In this document: in pieces, positions 36,884 through 48,805 of the stretch
Position numbering within the stretch: position 1 is the stretch's first letter
Layout: the number at the start of each line of letters is the position of its first letter
The notes under the pieces: model-generated
Told to the model about the DNA's origin: nothing
The model's input: the letters and a program-made list of their open reading frames with translations, nothing else
The model's database searches: none
Made by a program: the position numbers and the translations under genes
NCBI RefSeq assembly: GCF_014201505.1
Contig: NZ_JACHEO010000009.1
Span: 1 to 64,000, forward strand
Length of the DNA: 64,000 nucleotides
Direction of reading: 5' to 3'
Source of the DNA: Desulfoprunum benzoelyticum
GTDB lineage: Bacteria > Desulfobacterota > Desulfobulbia > Desulfobulbales > Desulfocapsaceae

Positions 36884-38167
36884 GTGAAACTCAAGGCCTT
36901 GAATGGCTTTAAAGATATTCTGCCGGGCGAGGTGGAACTGTGGCAGCATGTCGAGACAAGAGCTCGAGGCGTGTTCACCAGGTTCGATTTCTCCGAGATC
37001 CGGCTGCCGGTGCTCGAATCGACGGAGCTCTTCGCCCGTTCGATCGGAGAGACGACCGATATTGTCGAAAAGGAGATGTATACCTTTGTCGACAAGAAGG
37101 TCACGATGCGGCCCGAGGCCACGGCCTCGTTACTCCGGGCCTATATTGAGCATGGTCTCTACGTTCAGCGGCCGGTGCAGCGCCTGTTCACGATCGGGCC
37201 GATGTTCCGTCACGAACGACCGCAGAAAGGGCGTCTGCGCCAGTTTCACCAGATGGATGTCGAGGTTCTGGGTTCGCTCAGTCCCCTGGTCGATGCCGAG
37301 TTGATGGCGATGGGGTCGATGCTGTTGCAGGAATTGGGGCTGCAGGTCAGCCTCGAGATCAACTCCCTCGGCTGCCCGCAGTGCCGGCCCGGTTTCCGGA
37401 CCGAACTGCTGAACTTTCTCGCCGAGCGGATGGAGCATCTCTGTGACGACTGCAAGCGACGGAGTGCCACCAACCCGCTGCGCGTTCTCGACTGCAAGAA
37501 TCCCGGCTGCCGCCACCAGGTGCTGACCGCGCCGTCGATACTCGACCATCTCTGCTCCGCCTGTGCCGACCACTTCGCCGCGGTCCAGAAGGGGATGGAA
37601 CGGCTGCAGGTTCCCTACACGCTGAACCGGTTCATGGTACGGGGGCTCGATTACTACACCCGGACGACGTTCGAATTCATCACCACCGATCTCGGGGCCC
37701 AGGCGGCGGTCGGCGCCGGTGGCCGTTATGACGGTCTGATCGAACAGCTCGGCGGCCCGAAGGACACCCCCGGCATCGGTTTCGCGATGGGGATGGAGCG
37801 TCTGGTCCTGCTGCTGCAGCAGAAGCAGGGGGCGTGGCAGGAAGAAAACACCGCGCCTCAGTTGTTCATTATCGCCCTCGGCGGGGAGGCGATGCAATCC
37901 TGCCACCAGCTAGCCCATGCAATGCGCCGCGGCGGCCTGCGTGTGGCGATGGACCTGGAAGGGCGAAGCCTCAAAAGCCAGATGAAGCAGGCCGACAGGA
38001 GCGGGGCGACCTGGGTGCTGATTGTCGGCGACGACGAGCTCAACAACGGTCAGGGGGTCCTGCGCAACATGCAGACCCAGGAGCAGCGGCGGGTGGCGCT
38101 GGCGGCCGAGGCGCTGGCGGCCGTGGTCACGCCGCCGATTCAGCCCGGCAACGCCGCCGATCGATAG
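36884..38167 (+). CDS. hisS: Histidyl-tRNA synthetase
   Basis: 427 residues, class II. Motif 2 FRHERPQKGRLRQFHQMD near 112-130, histidine motifs VRGLDYYTRTTFEF near 250-265 and GAGGRYDGL near 275, and motif 3 GIGFAMGMERL near 295-305; an anticodon-binding domain ends the protein. Start is GTG at 36884 (VKLKALNGFKDILPG) with TGGAGG 9 bases upstream; the frame further back is not conserved. Followed by aspS after 60 bases, a common pairing. Confidence 0.96.
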   Translation: MKLKALNGFKDILPGEVELWQHVETRARGVFTRFDFSEIRLPVLESTELFARSIGETTDIVEKEMYTFVDKKVTMRPEATASLLRAYIEHGLYVQRPVQRLFTIGPMFRHERPQKGRLRQFHQMDVEVLGSLSPLVDAELMAMGSMLLQELGLQVSLEINSLGCPQCRPGFRTELLNFLAERMEHLCDDCKRRSATNPLRVLDCKNPGCRHQVLTAPSILDHLCSACADHFAAVQKGMERLQVPYTLNRFMVRGLDYYTRTTFEFITTDLGAQAAVGAGGRYDGLIEQLGGPKDTPGIGFAMGMERLVLLLQQKQGAWQEENTAPQLFIIALGGEAMQSCHQLAHAMRRGGLRVAMDLEGRSLKSQMKQADRSGATWVLIVGDDELNNGQGVLRNMQTQEQRRVALAAEALAAVVTPPIQPGNAADR

Positions 38168-38227
38168 ACCGTTCGGGAAAACTAACGGATAGGGCATTCG
38201 AAACAACCATCACTGGATGAAAAGCAT

Positions 38228-40012
<1,785 letters not shown>

Positions 40013-40084
40013 GAGCGGCGGCAGGGCGGGGAGATCGCGAATGCAGCGGGTGAGAAGCGGAAATTTTCACCGATCGGTTGCGAT

Positions 40085-40636
40085 ATGCTGAACTGGAAGC
40101 GCCTCATCCCCAATGCCGTGACCGCCGCCCGCTTCGGTTTCTCCCTGATCTTTCCCTTTGCCGCCGAGGCCTGGTGGCTGCCGCTGATCCTGGTCTCGGC
40201 GGTCAGCGATTTCCTCGACGGCTGGCTGGCGAGGCGGTGGCGGACCTCGACCTGGCAGGGCGGCATCTTTGATGCGGTTGCCGACAAGACGTTCACCATC
40301 ACGGTCTTTGCAACCTTCGCCGTCTCGGCCCGATTTCCGTGGTGGTGGCTGCCGCTGCTGCTCCAGCGGGAGATCGTCGTCGGACTGGTCGCCCTCTATC
40401 TCGCCTCCCGCCGCCACTGGTCGACCTTCAGGGAGATGCCGTCCCGGCCGGCCGGCAAGGTGGCCACCGCCGGCCAGTTCCTGCTGGCGATCGCGGTGCC
40501 GGTCGCACCTGAGCTTTCCTCCTGTTTTCTTGTTCCCGTTGTACTCCTTGGATCTCTGGCGGCCGGCGACTACTGGCTCGTTTTCCGTCGGGGGCTGCGG
40601 CAGCGGAAGGCTGCGGCGGGGAGGATTTCGCCTTGA
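40085..40636 (+). CDS. CDP-alcohol phosphatidyltransferase family membrane protein
   Basis: 183 residues with several hydrophobic helices and the full catalytic motif D-G-x2-A-R-x8-G-x3-D-x3-D: SDFLDGWLARR then GGIFDAVADK (about 42-67). The enzyme joins a CDP-activated lipid head to an alcohol such as glycerol phosphate; PgsA-like function is likely but not certain. It follows aspS by 72 bases on the same strand. Confidence 0.88.
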   Translation: MLNWKRLIPNAVTAARFGFSLIFPFAAEAWWLPLILVSAVSDFLDGWLARRWRTSTWQGGIFDAVADKTFTITVFATFAVSARFPWWWLPLLLQREIVVGLVALYLASRRHWSTFREMPSRPAGKVATAGQFLLAIAVPVAPELSSCFLVPVVLLGSLAAGDYWLVFRRGLRQRKAAAGRISP

Positions 40637-40667
40637 AAACCATCCAGACCGGGAAGCCGGGGCGGAC

Positions 40668-41552
40668 TCAGTGCAACTGCGATCCCGTCGCCAGCATCCG
40701 TTCCAGGTCCTGCCGGCTGAAGCGGTAGCTGTCGCGGCAGAATTCACACTGCACCACCGTCTCTTCATCCGTGACCAGAAGGTGTGACAGCTCTTCGCGG
40801 CCGAGCGACAGCACGGCCCGCTCCATCCTGTGCCGGCTGCAGCTGCAGGCGTAGACCAGGGGGGTGCGGGCCGTCAGATGATAGGGGATATCGGCAAACA
40901 GCAGGGCGACCAGGGCCTCCGGTGCGATCCCCTGTCGCAGCAGTTCAGGCATGAAGGCTATGCCGTTCATCCGCTTCTCAATCCCGGCGATCGGCTTTTC
41001 GTCGGCCGGCGGCAGCGACTGGGCGAGGTAGCCGCCGGCGGCGGCGATGCCGCCGTCCGGCGCGAGAACGACGCCGAGACCGACGGCGGAGGGCACCTGT
41101 TCCGACTCGCTCAGGTACAAGGCGATATCTTCGGCAATCTCACTGGTATACAGCTGGACCGTGCCCTCGTATGTGCGGTTCATGCCGATATCCCTGGTCA
41201 CGGTCAGAAAACCGGTCCGACCGATACCGGCAGCGACATCGACACTCCCCTGCCTCAGCGGGACAGCGGCCTGCGGCGCCGCCACGTATCCCCGGGCCCA
41301 CCCGCCATGTCCGGCCTCGGTGATAATCCTGCCGAGCGGGCCGTTGCCCTCGATTCGCAGCCTCACGCTCTGTTCGTCCTTGAGCAGGGCGGCCAGCAGC
41401 ACGTTGCCGGTCAGGGCCCGGCCCAGGGCGACGGCGGCGGTCGGACCGACGTCATGGCGGCGGCAGGCGGCGGCGACAAGCCGGGTGGTGTCGCAGGCGA
41501 AAACGAAAAACCGGCCGGAATCGGAGATGGCGCGTTGCAGATAGTCTGGCAT
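40668..41552 (-). CDS. hslO: Redox-regulated chaperone Hsp33
   Basis: 294 residues. The C-terminal zinc switch is intact: CSCSR near 241-245 and CEFC near 273-276. N-terminal MPDYLQRAISDSGRFF and GGYLAQSLPPA segments fit the family. Zinc is lost and disulfides form under oxidative stress, turning on holdase activity. ATG at 41552 was chosen because conservation begins there; the open frame upstream lacks family character. Confidence 0.92.
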   Translation of the reverse strand: MPDYLQRAISDSGRFFVFACDTTRLVAAACRRHDVGPTAAVALGRALTGNVLLAALLKDEQSVRLRIEGNGPLGRIITEAGHGGWARGYVAAPQAAVPLRQGSVDVAAGIGRTGFLTVTRDIGMNRTYEGTVQLYTSEIAEDIALYLSESEQVPSAVGLGVVLAPDGGIAAAGGYLAQSLPPADEKPIAGIEKRMNGIAFMPELLRQGIAPEALVALLFADIPYHLTARTPLVYACSCSRHRMERAVLSLGREELSHLLVTDEETVVQCEFCRDSYRFSRQDLERMLATGSQLH

Positions 41553-41814
41553 GGTCGTTGCGGTTGGCACAAATCGGGGTTGAGGTTGATGATCAGGGAG
41601 GATCACACTATAGCACAGGCGGGACCGGACGCAGAGCGGCAAATGACGGGGTCGGAGACGATGGCGGGGGCCGGGTCGGATGGTTGTCACAAAGGTCGGA
41701 AGGATTCACCAAAACGTTTGCCATCTTCTTGTCTTCATGGGTATAAAGAGGCAACCGGGAAGCGTGGAGCCGGGAAATCCGTTCCCTAACATCTGCACAG
41801 AGGAGGTAAAAGCA

Positions 41815-42381
41815 ATGCGAATTGTCCTGATGACCTGCTGTATCCTGATGCTCGCCCTGCCGGCCAAGGCCCTTGAAATTGCCGGGGTCGCCGTCCCCGA
41901 AGCCATCACCGGCGACGATGGCACCACCATGGTGCTGAACGGCGCCGGCGTCCGCTCCAAATTCGTCTTCGATATCTATATTGCCCAACTCTATCTCGAA
42001 AAGGCCGCCGCCGAAACCAAAGACGTGATCGCCGCCGATGGCCGCAAGCGGATGGTCATGCATTTTCTCTATGACAAGGTGGAAAAGGCACAACTGGTTG
42101 AGGCATGGAACGACGGATTCAACAACAACACCCCGGCCGACGAGTTGCCGGCCCTGCAGCAGCGGATCGACCAGTTCAACGCGATGTTCACCGATGCCAA
42201 AAAAGGCGATGTCATCGTCCTCGACTATATTCCGAACCAGGGGACGAAGGTCACTGTTGCCGGAGCGGAGAAGGGGGTGATCCCCGGCAAGGACTTCAAC
42301 GATGCGATGCTGCTGATCTGGCTCGGTGACAAGCCGGTGACGAAGAATCTGCGGGCGAAACTGCTGGCTGCGGGGAAATAG
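41815..42381 (+). CDS. Secreted chalcone isomerase-like protein
   Basis: 188 residues with a signal peptide (MRIVLMTCCILMLALPAKA). The mature part resembles the bacterial chalcone-isomerase-like group: GAGVRSKFVFDIYIAQLYL near 42-60, the acidic middle, and the closing DAMLLIWLGDKPV. These periplasmic proteins have no proven flavonoid chemistry; a lipid-related role is suspected for the family. AGAGGAGG precedes the ATG. The earlier open frame to 41680 is not conserved. Confidence 0.85.
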   Translation: MRIVLMTCCILMLALPAKALEIAGVAVPEAITGDDGTTMVLNGAGVRSKFVFDIYIAQLYLEKAAAETKDVIAADGRKRMVMHFLYDKVEKAQLVEAWNDGFNNNTPADELPALQQRIDQFNAMFTDAKKGDVIVLDYIPNQGTKVTVAGAEKGVIPGKDFNDAMLLIWLGDKPVTKNLRAKLLAAGK

Positions 42382-42430
42382 CCCGCCGAGCGAGGTCCCG
42401 GCCTGGGCGGCCGGGCCGTTCTTGACGCAT

Positions 42431-42458
42431 GGCCCGGGAAGATGCGGTTTCCCGGGCC
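42431..42458. terminator. Hairpin between two convergent genes
   Basis: GGCCCGGGAA (42431-42440) pairs perfectly with TTCCCGGGCC (42449-42458) around a GATGCGGT loop. It lies between the stop of the chalcone-isomerase-like gene and the stop of nhaB; likely bidirectional. Only a short T-run (GTTT) follows. Confidence 0.6.
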
Positions 42459-42475
42459 GTTTGCCGTTGCCGGTT

Positions 42476-44098
42476 CTACAGCAGGAAGTAGGTGGCCAGC
42501 AGCCCGGTCAGGCTCATCGTGATGGTGTAGGGCAGGGCCAGGATCACCATCCGGCCGTAGCTCAGGCGGATGACCGGGGCCAGGGCCGAGGTCAGCAGAA
42601 AGAGGAAGGCCGCCTGGCCGTTGGGGGTGGCGACACTGGGGATATTGGTGCCGGTGTTGATTGCCACCGCCAGTTTGTCGAACTGGTCCATCACGGTCCT
42701 GGCCTGCTCGGCGGCGCCTTGCGGCAGGGTGGCAAGGACTTCGGAGCGGGCGACGCCGGGGTCGGTCAGTTTGTCCATCAGCTGGACGCCGGTCATGCCG
42801 ATATCGGGGATCCGGCCGAGGACCTCGACCATGTGTATCTTCGTTTCCGAGATATAGACCGTGGCGACGAACACGTTGTCGGAGATCATCGACAGCACGC
42901 CGTTGGCGATGTAGTAGGCGGCGAGCTGGGCGCTGCCCTGGAGGCTGAGGACATAGCCGATTACCGGAGCGAACAGATGCTGATCATGGATGACGGCGAC
43001 AATGGAGAAAAAAACCACCAGCAGCGCGGTGAAGGGCAGGGCCTCCTGGAAGGCGTGACCGAGCTGGTGCTCCTCGACGATGCCGTTCAGTGAGGTCAGC
43101 AGGACAATGACCGACAGGCCGATGATGCCGACCGCCGCCAGGTGAAAGGCCAGGGCCAGGATCAGCCAGATCCCGGTCAGGCCCTGGATGATCAGACGAG
43201 CCTTGCCTTGCCGGCCGCGCTTTTCCTCGGCTCTTATCTCGGTTTCGAGGAGATGAGAGCGGATATTGCCTGGCATCTCAGCTCCGTAAGTAAAAAGTTT
43301 GAACTTTTCGACGACAACGCAGGTAAGAAGACCGATGAACAGAACAGGCATTGAGACCGGTGCGGTCTTCAGAAAGAAGGGGACGAAGTGCCAGCCCATC
43401 TCGCTGGCGATGAGCAGGTTCTGGGGTTCACCGACCAGGGTGCAGACCCCGCCGAGAGCGGTGCCGACGGCGCCGTGCATCATCAGGTTCCTGAGGAAGG
43501 CCCGGAATTGCTGCAGTTCCTGCCGTTGTATTTCTTTGAACTTGGTATCACAGCAGAGGTCATGGGCGCACAGCAGGTCTGCTCCCGAAGCGAAACGGTG
43601 GTAGACGTTATAGAATGCGTAGGCAACGGCGATGATCACCGCGGTGACGGTCAGGGCGTCGAGGAAGGCGGACAGAAAGGCGCCGAGGAAACTGAAGATC
43701 AGCGAGATGACTATTTTTGAGCGGACACGGACCAGCAGGCGGGTGAAGGTGAACTGGAGGAAGTCTTTCATGAAGAAAATCCCGGCGACCATGAAGATCA
43801 GGAGCAGGATGACTTCGAAGTTGTTGAGGGCCTCCTTGTAGACGGTTTCCGGGCTGGTCATGCCGATGGCGACCGCTTCGAGGGCGAGGAGACCACCGGC
43901 CGGTAACGGGTAGCATTTCAAGGCCATGGCGAGGGTGAAGATGAACTCGCCGATCAGGACCCAGCCGGTGATAAAGGGACCGACGGTATGGAAGAGGATG
44001 GGATTGATAATGAGGAAGACGACGATGGCAAGCTTGTACCATGCCGGGGCGTTTCCGAGAAAATTACGGACGAAGGCTTGGGGCAATGTGGCAGTCAT
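42476..44098 (-). CDS. nhaB: Na+/H+ antiporter NhaB
   Basis: 540 residues with about 12 hydrophobic segments. NhaB-type landmarks: [17 protein letters not shown] at the start, [12 protein letters not shown] near 150, [16 protein letters not shown] near 225, [13 protein letters not shown] near 400 and [20 protein letters not shown] near 475. It expels Na+ against H+ at the inner membrane. ATG at 44098 follows AAAGGACA. It lies 277 bases after the lut genes, separated by a hairpin. Confidence 0.93.
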   Translation of the reverse strand: MTATLPQAFVRNFLGNAPAWYKLAIVVFLIINPILFHTVGPFITGWVLIGEFIFTLAMALKCYPLPAGGLLALEAVAIGMTSPETVYKEALNNFEVILLLIFMVAGIFFMKDFLQFTFTRLLVRVRSKIVISLIFSFLGAFLSAFLDALTVTAVIIAVAYAFYNVYHRFASGADLLCAHDLCCDTKFKEIQRQELQQFRAFLRNLMMHGAVGTALGGVCTLVGEPQNLLIASEMGWHFVPFFLKTAPVSMPVLFIGLLTCVVVEKFKLFTYGAEMPGNIRSHLLETEIRAEEKRGRQGKARLIIQGLTGIWLILALAFHLAAVGIIGLSVIVLLTSLNGIVEEHQLGHAFQEALPFTALLVVFFSIVAVIHDQHLFAPVIGYVLSLQGSAQLAAYYIANGVLSMISDNVFVATVYISETKIHMVEVLGRIPDIGMTGVQLMDKLTDPGVARSEVLATLPQGAAEQARTVMDQFDKLAVAINTGTNIPSVATPNGQAAFLFLLTSALAPVIRLSYGRMVILALPYTITMSLTGLLATYFLL

Positions 44099-44321
44099 GA
44101 GGTGTCCTTTCGTGGAAATGTACAAAATGGGGTATCAATCGAGAGCACAGTCCTGCTTCTGACAGGTAGAGGCAGATGTACCATAGAGACATGCGGCGCT
44201 CAATGATTTCCGGACATCCTGGAACGTTTTGGGCCCAAAAAATGACGAATTGAGAGATGTATAAAAAGGGTCAGAAACGTAACGAAACAAAGTGGTACGT
44301 TTTTGATCGCCAGATGATGGT

Positions 44322-44365
44322 CTCCCCCGGTCCCCCGGCCAGGGCTGCCATACGACCGGGGGGAG
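44322..44365 (-). terminator. Candidate terminator of the lut genes
   Basis: CTCCCCCGGTC (44322-44332) pairs with GACCGGGGGGAG (44354-44365, one bulged G). It lies just after the lutBA stop on the minus strand. There is no T-run, so termination may be Rho-assisted. Confidence 0.45.
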
Positions 44366-44375
44366 AGACACAGGT

Positions 44376-46556
44376 CTAGATGTTCGTTTTCTTTCTGGCG
44401 GCCAGGGCCTCGGCGGTGTGCTGGACGACGATCCGCGAGCCCCGTTTCTTCAGGCCGCCGCGCAGCTGCATGACGCAGCCGGGGCAGTCGGTGAGCAGCA
44501 GTTCGGCCCCGGTGGCCTCGACATGGTCGAGCTTCTTGCGCAGCAGTTCGGCCGACAGTTCGGGGAACTTGGCCGAGAAGGTGCCGCCGAAACCGCAGCA
44601 GACCTCGGATTCGTCGGCCTCGCGGTAATCGAGACCGGCGTTCCGCAGCAGGGCGCGGGGAGCATCGTGGACCCCGAGGCCGCGGCAGAGATGGCAGGGG
44701 GCGTGGAAGGTCGCCGCCTTGCCGTCGCCGGCGAAATCGGCCGCCGTCAGGCCGAGGACATCATGGGCGAAGGAGGAGAAGTCGATCACCCTGGCGGCAA
44801 AGGCCCGGGCCTTTTCCACCATTGTCGGATCGTCGGCCACCAATACCGGGTAGTTGTGCTTCAGGTGCGAGGCGCAGGAGGCACAGAGGGTGACGATGTA
44901 GTCGACATCCTCCCGCTCGAAGGCCCGGATATTCTGGATCGCCACTTCCCTGGAGGTCCTGGCCTCGCCCATCATCTGCAGGGGCAGGCCGCAGCAGGAC
45001 TGGGCCATCGGGAAGGACATCGCCACGCGGTGGTCGGCGAACAGCCGGTAGGCCGCTTCCATCTGTTCGGGATAGATGAAATCCTGGACGCAGCCGGAAA
45101 ACAGCGCCGCCTTCACCGGGGGCGCCGGCCCCTGCCGCTTGACCGTCTTCCGCTGCAGGCCCGGGAAGCGATCGCGGAAGGGCTGGTCGGCCACCGTCGG
45201 CAGGGCCTTGAAATCATGGTCCTTGAAGAACATCATCGGCAGATGGCGCATGAAGCCGTCGTCGCCGGCGACCGGCCGCTGGGCCCATTTGGCGGTGCGC
45301 AGCAGGGTATGGAACAGCTTGCGGTTCTTCATGACCTGGCCGAGCAGCAGGCCGGGCAGCGGATGGCCCTGACGGTCCTGGATCCGGACGTGGATCTGCT
45401 TGATCAGCCGCGGCAGGTCGATGCCGCCGGCGCAGATATCCTTGCAGGCCTCGCAGTTGATGCAGTTCTGCACCAGGTTTTTGGCCTTGTCCGGGCCGTG
45501 AAAGAAATAGGTGAGAATCAGGCCGATGGCGCCGATGTAGATGTGACCCATCCTGTGGCCGCCGATCAGGCGGTAGACCGGACAGACATTGGCGCAGGCG
45601 CCGCAGCGGACACAGCGGAAGACCTGGGAGAAGAGCGGATCCTTCGCCATTTCCAGCCGGCCGTTGTCGAGGACGACGAAGTGGATTTCCTTTTTGAGGT
45701 CGGGAGCGGCGGCACATTCGTTGGCGCCGGTGATCCAGGTGACGTAAGAGGTGATGTGCTGGCCGGTGGCGTTGCGCGGCAGGATCTTGAGGATCCTGAG
45801 GGCGTCGGTGAGGCTGGGCACCAGCTTGTCGATGCCCAGCAGGGCGACATGGACCCGCGGCAGGGTGGTGACGAGGCGGGCATTGCCCTCGTTGGTGACT
45901 AGGCCGATGGTGCCGGTCTCGACGATGGCGAAGTTGGCGCCGGTGATGCCCATGTCGGCCTCGGCGAACCTGCTGCGCAACTCCCGCCGGGCGACCTTGA
46001 CCAGTTTTTCGATATCCGGTTCCTGGTGGGCGCCGGTGACATCGGCGAAGAGGTCGCGCACCTGATGGCGGGAGAGGTGGATCGCCGGCATCACCATGTG
46101 CGACGGGCCTTCATGGCGGAGTTGGATGATCCATTCGCCGAGATCGGTCTCGGTCACCTGCAGTCCCTGGTCTTCCAGGGCATGGTTGAGCAGGATCTCC
46201 TCGGCGGTCATCGACTTCGACTTGACGATCTTCTGCGAACCGGTCGCGGCCGCGATCCCGGCGATGATGGCGTTGGCCTCGGCGGCATCCCTGGCGAAAT
46301 GGACCTGGACGCCGGCGGCCTCGGCGTTCTGGCGGAACTGGTCGTACAGCTCCATCAGGCGGGGCAGCATCCCGTCCTTGGCGGCGGCGATCTCGGCCAC
46401 CAGGCTTTTCACATCGATCCCGGCTTCGGCGAAGGCCTTGGTCCGGCCGGCCCGATAGGCGACGGCGAAGGTGTCCAGTGTCTGGCGCAGGAAGGCGTTG
46501 TTCAGCGATTCCTGTATTTCCTTGCGGTATTCCTTGAGATTTTTGGCGTCCTGCAT
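44376..46556 (-). CDS. LutB-LutA fusion: LUD / 4Fe-4S / CCG-domain L-lactate oxidation protein
   Basis: 726 residues. An N-terminal LUD domain (about 60-300), a ferredoxin region (CVRCGACANVCP near 325 and CINCEACKDIC near 370), and a C-terminal LutA/GlpC-like half with two CCG motifs (SCCGLPLQ near 525, EVCCGFGG near 650) are in one chain. In Bacillus and E. coli these are the separate LutB/YkgF and LutA/YkgE. With LutC they oxidise L-lactate to pyruvate. ATG at 46556 lies one base after the lutC stop. No lactate permease is adjacent. Confidence 0.9.
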   Translation of the reverse strand: MQDAKNLKEYRKEIQESLNNAFLRQTLDTFAVAYRAGRTKAFAEAGIDVKSLVAEIAAAKDGMLPRLMELYDQFRQNAEAAGVQVHFARDAAEANAIIAGIAAATGSQKIVKSKSMTAEEILLNHALEDQGLQVTETDLGEWIIQLRHEGPSHMVMPAIHLSRHQVRDLFADVTGAHQEPDIEKLVKVARRELRSRFAEADMGITGANFAIVETGTIGLVTNEGNARLVTTLPRVHVALLGIDKLVPSLTDALRILKILPRNATGQHITSYVTWITGANECAAAPDLKKEIHFVVLDNGRLEMAKDPLFSQVFRCVRCGACANVCPVYRLIGGHRMGHIYIGAIGLILTYFFHGPDKAKNLVQNCINCEACKDICAGGIDLPRLIKQIHVRIQDRQGHPLPGLLLGQVMKNRKLFHTLLRTAKWAQRPVAGDDGFMRHLPMMFFKDHDFKALPTVADQPFRDRFPGLQRKTVKRQGPAPPVKAALFSGCVQDFIYPEQMEAAYRLFADHRVAMSFPMAQSCCGLPLQMMGEARTSREVAIQNIRAFEREDVDYIVTLCASCASHLKHNYPVLVADDPTMVEKARAFAARVIDFSSFAHDVLGLTAADFAGDGKAATFHAPCHLCRGLGVHDAPRALLRNAGLDYREADESEVCCGFGGTFSAKFPELSAELLRKKLDHVEATGAELLLTDCPGCVMQLRGGLKKRGSRIVVQHTAEALAARKKTNI

Positions 46557-46557
46557 A

Positions 46558-47199
46558 TCAGTCCTCCAGCACCAGTATATGCAGTTCAAGCGGGCCGTGC
46601 ACGCCGAGGGCCAGGACCCGTTCGATATCGGCGGTCCGGCTGGGACCGGTGATGAAGGCGGTGTAATCAGGAGTCCGGCGCATGTACCTGAGCAGCCGGC
46701 GCTCGGCGGCGAAGGCGTCGGCAACGATCGTCGAACGGCGCAGCATACAGACGTGGTATTCGCAGAGCATGGTGGCCAGCCGCAGGTCCTCGTCGGGACA
46801 GGTGATCACCAGGGTTCCGGTCTCGGCGATCCCCAACTCGGCGATGGTGAAACCGAGGTCGACCCCGCTCAGGTTGTCGCGCATGCCGGAGTGGAGGCAG
46901 GTCATGCCCTGGTCGGTGCAGCGGGCGGCGAGGGCGGCGAACTGGTCCGGCGCGAGGCCGGGGGCGGCGATGATCTTGCCCTGCTTGAGGTCGCAGAGGC
47001 TGTCGGCCGGCGGCGACAGCGATTCGTCGCAGCCGGAGATCGTGATCCGGCAGGCGCCGTGCCGGCCGCAGAGATCGACGCAGTAGTCGAAGGCCGCATC
47101 AAGGGTGGCGACGGACTCGACGATCGCCGACACCGCCCGCGCCTTGTCGCTGAAGCGGGCGGTGAGATCAACGTCCGGTGCCGTAAGCGTTTCGGTCAT
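46558..47199 (-). CDS. lutC: LutC-like LUD-domain protein
   Basis: 213 residues with the LUD fold: [21 protein letters not shown] near 114-134, a [15 protein letters not shown] stretch near 160 and the closing [22 protein letters not shown]. It is the third subunit of the lactate-oxidising complex. AGGAG lies 7-8 bases before the ATG. The next gene starts one base after its stop. Confidence 0.92.
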   Translation of the reverse strand: MTETLTAPDVDLTARFSDKARAVSAIVESVATLDAAFDYCVDLCGRHGACRITISGCDESLSPPADSLCDLKQGKIIAAPGLAPDQFAALAARCTDQGMTCLHSGMRDNLSGVDLGFTIAELGIAETGTLVITCPDEDLRLATMLCEYHVCMLRRSTIVADAFAAERRLLRYMRRTPDYTAFITGPSRTADIERVLALGVHGPLELHILVLED

Positions 47200-47315
47200 G
47201 GCAGGAATCTCCTCGTTTGATCATGCCGCCTGGCGGATAGTGGTAGTCAATACCGCATCGGCGGCGGAGCGCCGTCCGGCCTGGTTCCCGTTGTTTTATT
47301 CCAGTTTCGCTTGTC

Positions 47316-47343
47316 TTGGCAAAGTCGATGTTTATTATATACA
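47316..47343 (+). promoter_or_regulatory. Candidate divergent promoter region of htpX and lutC
   Basis: For htpX: TTGGCA (47316-47321), 16-base spacer, TATACA (47338-47343). On the other strand a perfect TATAAT (47339-47334) faces lutC, without a good -35. No sigma32 (heat-shock) pattern was recognised. Confidence 0.4.
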
Positions 47344-47422
47344 CCCATGTGATGAAAAGCGATGCATGCAGTTCCGCCTGCCGCTCGCAGAACTCGAAAC
47401 GATAACTTCAAGGAGGAATGCA

Positions 47423-48286
47423 ATGATGCGGATTGGCCTGTTCCTGGCGACCAACCTGGCGATTCTGGTGCTGCTCGGTATCATCATGTCGAGCCTCGGC
47501 CTTGACTCGCGCAGCACCACCGGGCTGCTGGTCATGGCCGGGCTGTTCGGCATGGGCGGCTCGTTCATCTCATTGGCGATGTCCAAGTGGATCGCCAAAA
47601 AATCGACCGGGGCGTATGTCATCGACCAGCCGCGGAGCGCCAGCGAACAGTGGCTGGTCGATACCGTCCGGCGTCAGGCCGAGGCGGCGGAAATCGGCAT
47701 GCCCGAGGTGGCGGTCTACGATTCACCGGACATCAACGCCTTTGCCACCGGGATGCGAAGGGACGATGCCCTGGTCGCCGTCAGCACCGGCCTGCTGCAG
47801 AATATGACGCGAGACGAGGCGGAGGCGGTATTGGCCCACGAGGTGAGCCACGTCGCCGGCGGCGATATGGTGACGATGGCCCTGATCCAGGGGGTGCTGA
47901 ACACCTTCGTGATCTTCCTTTCCCGCGTCGCCGCCCAGATTATCGACACGTTCCTGAGCCGGGACGAGGAGGGCGGCGGGTTGGGCTTTCTCGGCTATAT
48001 GGCGGTGACGATCGTGCTCGAGATCGTCTTCGGCCTTTTCGCCAGCATCATCGTCATGTGGTTCTCTCGAAAGCGGGAATTCAGGGCCGACAGCGGCGCC
48101 GCCTATCTTGTCGGCCGCGACAAGATGATTGCGGCCCTGCGTCGCCTGCAAGCGCACCATGAACCTTCGCACCTGCCGGACCAGGTGGCGGCCTTCGGCA
48201 TCCGGCCCAAGGTCGGCGGTCTCACCAGCCTGCTGCGGAGCCATCCGCCGCTCGAGGAGCGGATCGCCGCCCTGCAGCAGGGCTGA
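47423..48286 (+). CDS. htpX: Membrane zinc metalloprotease HtpX
   Basis: 287 residues. Two N-terminal membrane helices, the zinc motif HEVSH (in [14 protein letters not shown], about 137-150), two more helices near 155-215, and the glutamate ligand region [11 protein letters not shown] near 222. It degrades misfolded inner-membrane proteins alongside FtsH. AAGGAGG precedes two adjacent ATGs (47423, 47426). Confidence 0.95.
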   Translation: MMRIGLFLATNLAILVLLGIIMSSLGLDSRSTTGLLVMAGLFGMGGSFISLAMSKWIAKKSTGAYVIDQPRSASEQWLVDTVRRQAEAAEIGMPEVAVYDSPDINAFATGMRRDDALVAVSTGLLQNMTRDEAEAVLAHEVSHVAGGDMVTMALIQGVLNTFVIFLSRVAAQIIDTFLSRDEEGGGLGFLGYMAVTIVLEIVFGLFASIIVMWFSRKREFRADSGAAYLVGRDKMIAALRRLQAHHEPSHLPDQVAAFGIRPKVGGLTSLLRSHPPLEERIAALQQG

Positions 48287-48356
48287 AGGGCTACGGCTGC
48301 TCCCCGGGGGGATCGCACCCCCGCCGGAGCAACCTGATATAGTGCCGGACCTGCTG

Positions 48357-48707
48357 TCAGATCTCGGAGACGCCGGCGGGGATCAGGCAGATGAAGACGA
48401 AGTCCTCACCGCCGGCGTTGATGAATTGATGTTCTTCACCGCCGGGAATGAAGACCGCCGTGCCGCTGGTGACGGTCTGCCACTCACCATTGCGGTAGAC
48501 CTGGCCCTTGCCCGAGTGAACAAAGACCTCGTGTTCCCAATCGTGGGCGTGGCGGGGGGTGAACCCGCCTGGGGCGACGGTGAACACCCGCATGCAGAAA
48601 TGGTCGGCATGGTCGTCCTTGCCGATGACCACCCTTCCCGTAACCCCTCTGACCGTGTCGGAATCGAAGACGTGCGGGGGGGCCTCCTTGTAATCAAGTA
48701 CCTTCAT
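48357..48707 (-). CDS. Small cupin-domain protein
   Basis: 116 residues forming a single cupin barrel. Metal-site motifs RHAHDWEHEVFVHSGKG (about 54-70) and PGGEEHQFIN (about 92-101) are intact. Such cupins bind a metal and may be enzymes or sensors; the substrate is unknown. A TTG three codons earlier is less likely than this ATG. Confidence 0.85.
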   Translation of the reverse strand: MKVLDYKEAPPHVFDSDTVRGVTGRVVIGKDDHADHFCMRVFTVAPGGFTPRHAHDWEHEVFVHSGKGQVYRNGEWQTVTSGTAVFIPGGEEHQFINAGGEDFVFICLIPAGVSEI

Positions 48708-48805
48708 ATCGATCAAGCTCTGTCTGGTATTGGCTGTTCGGGCAGCGAGTGAACCCGTCTTGCAGCACTATAGAGAGAAGATTTGCGATTGACAACGGAT
48801 TTGGT

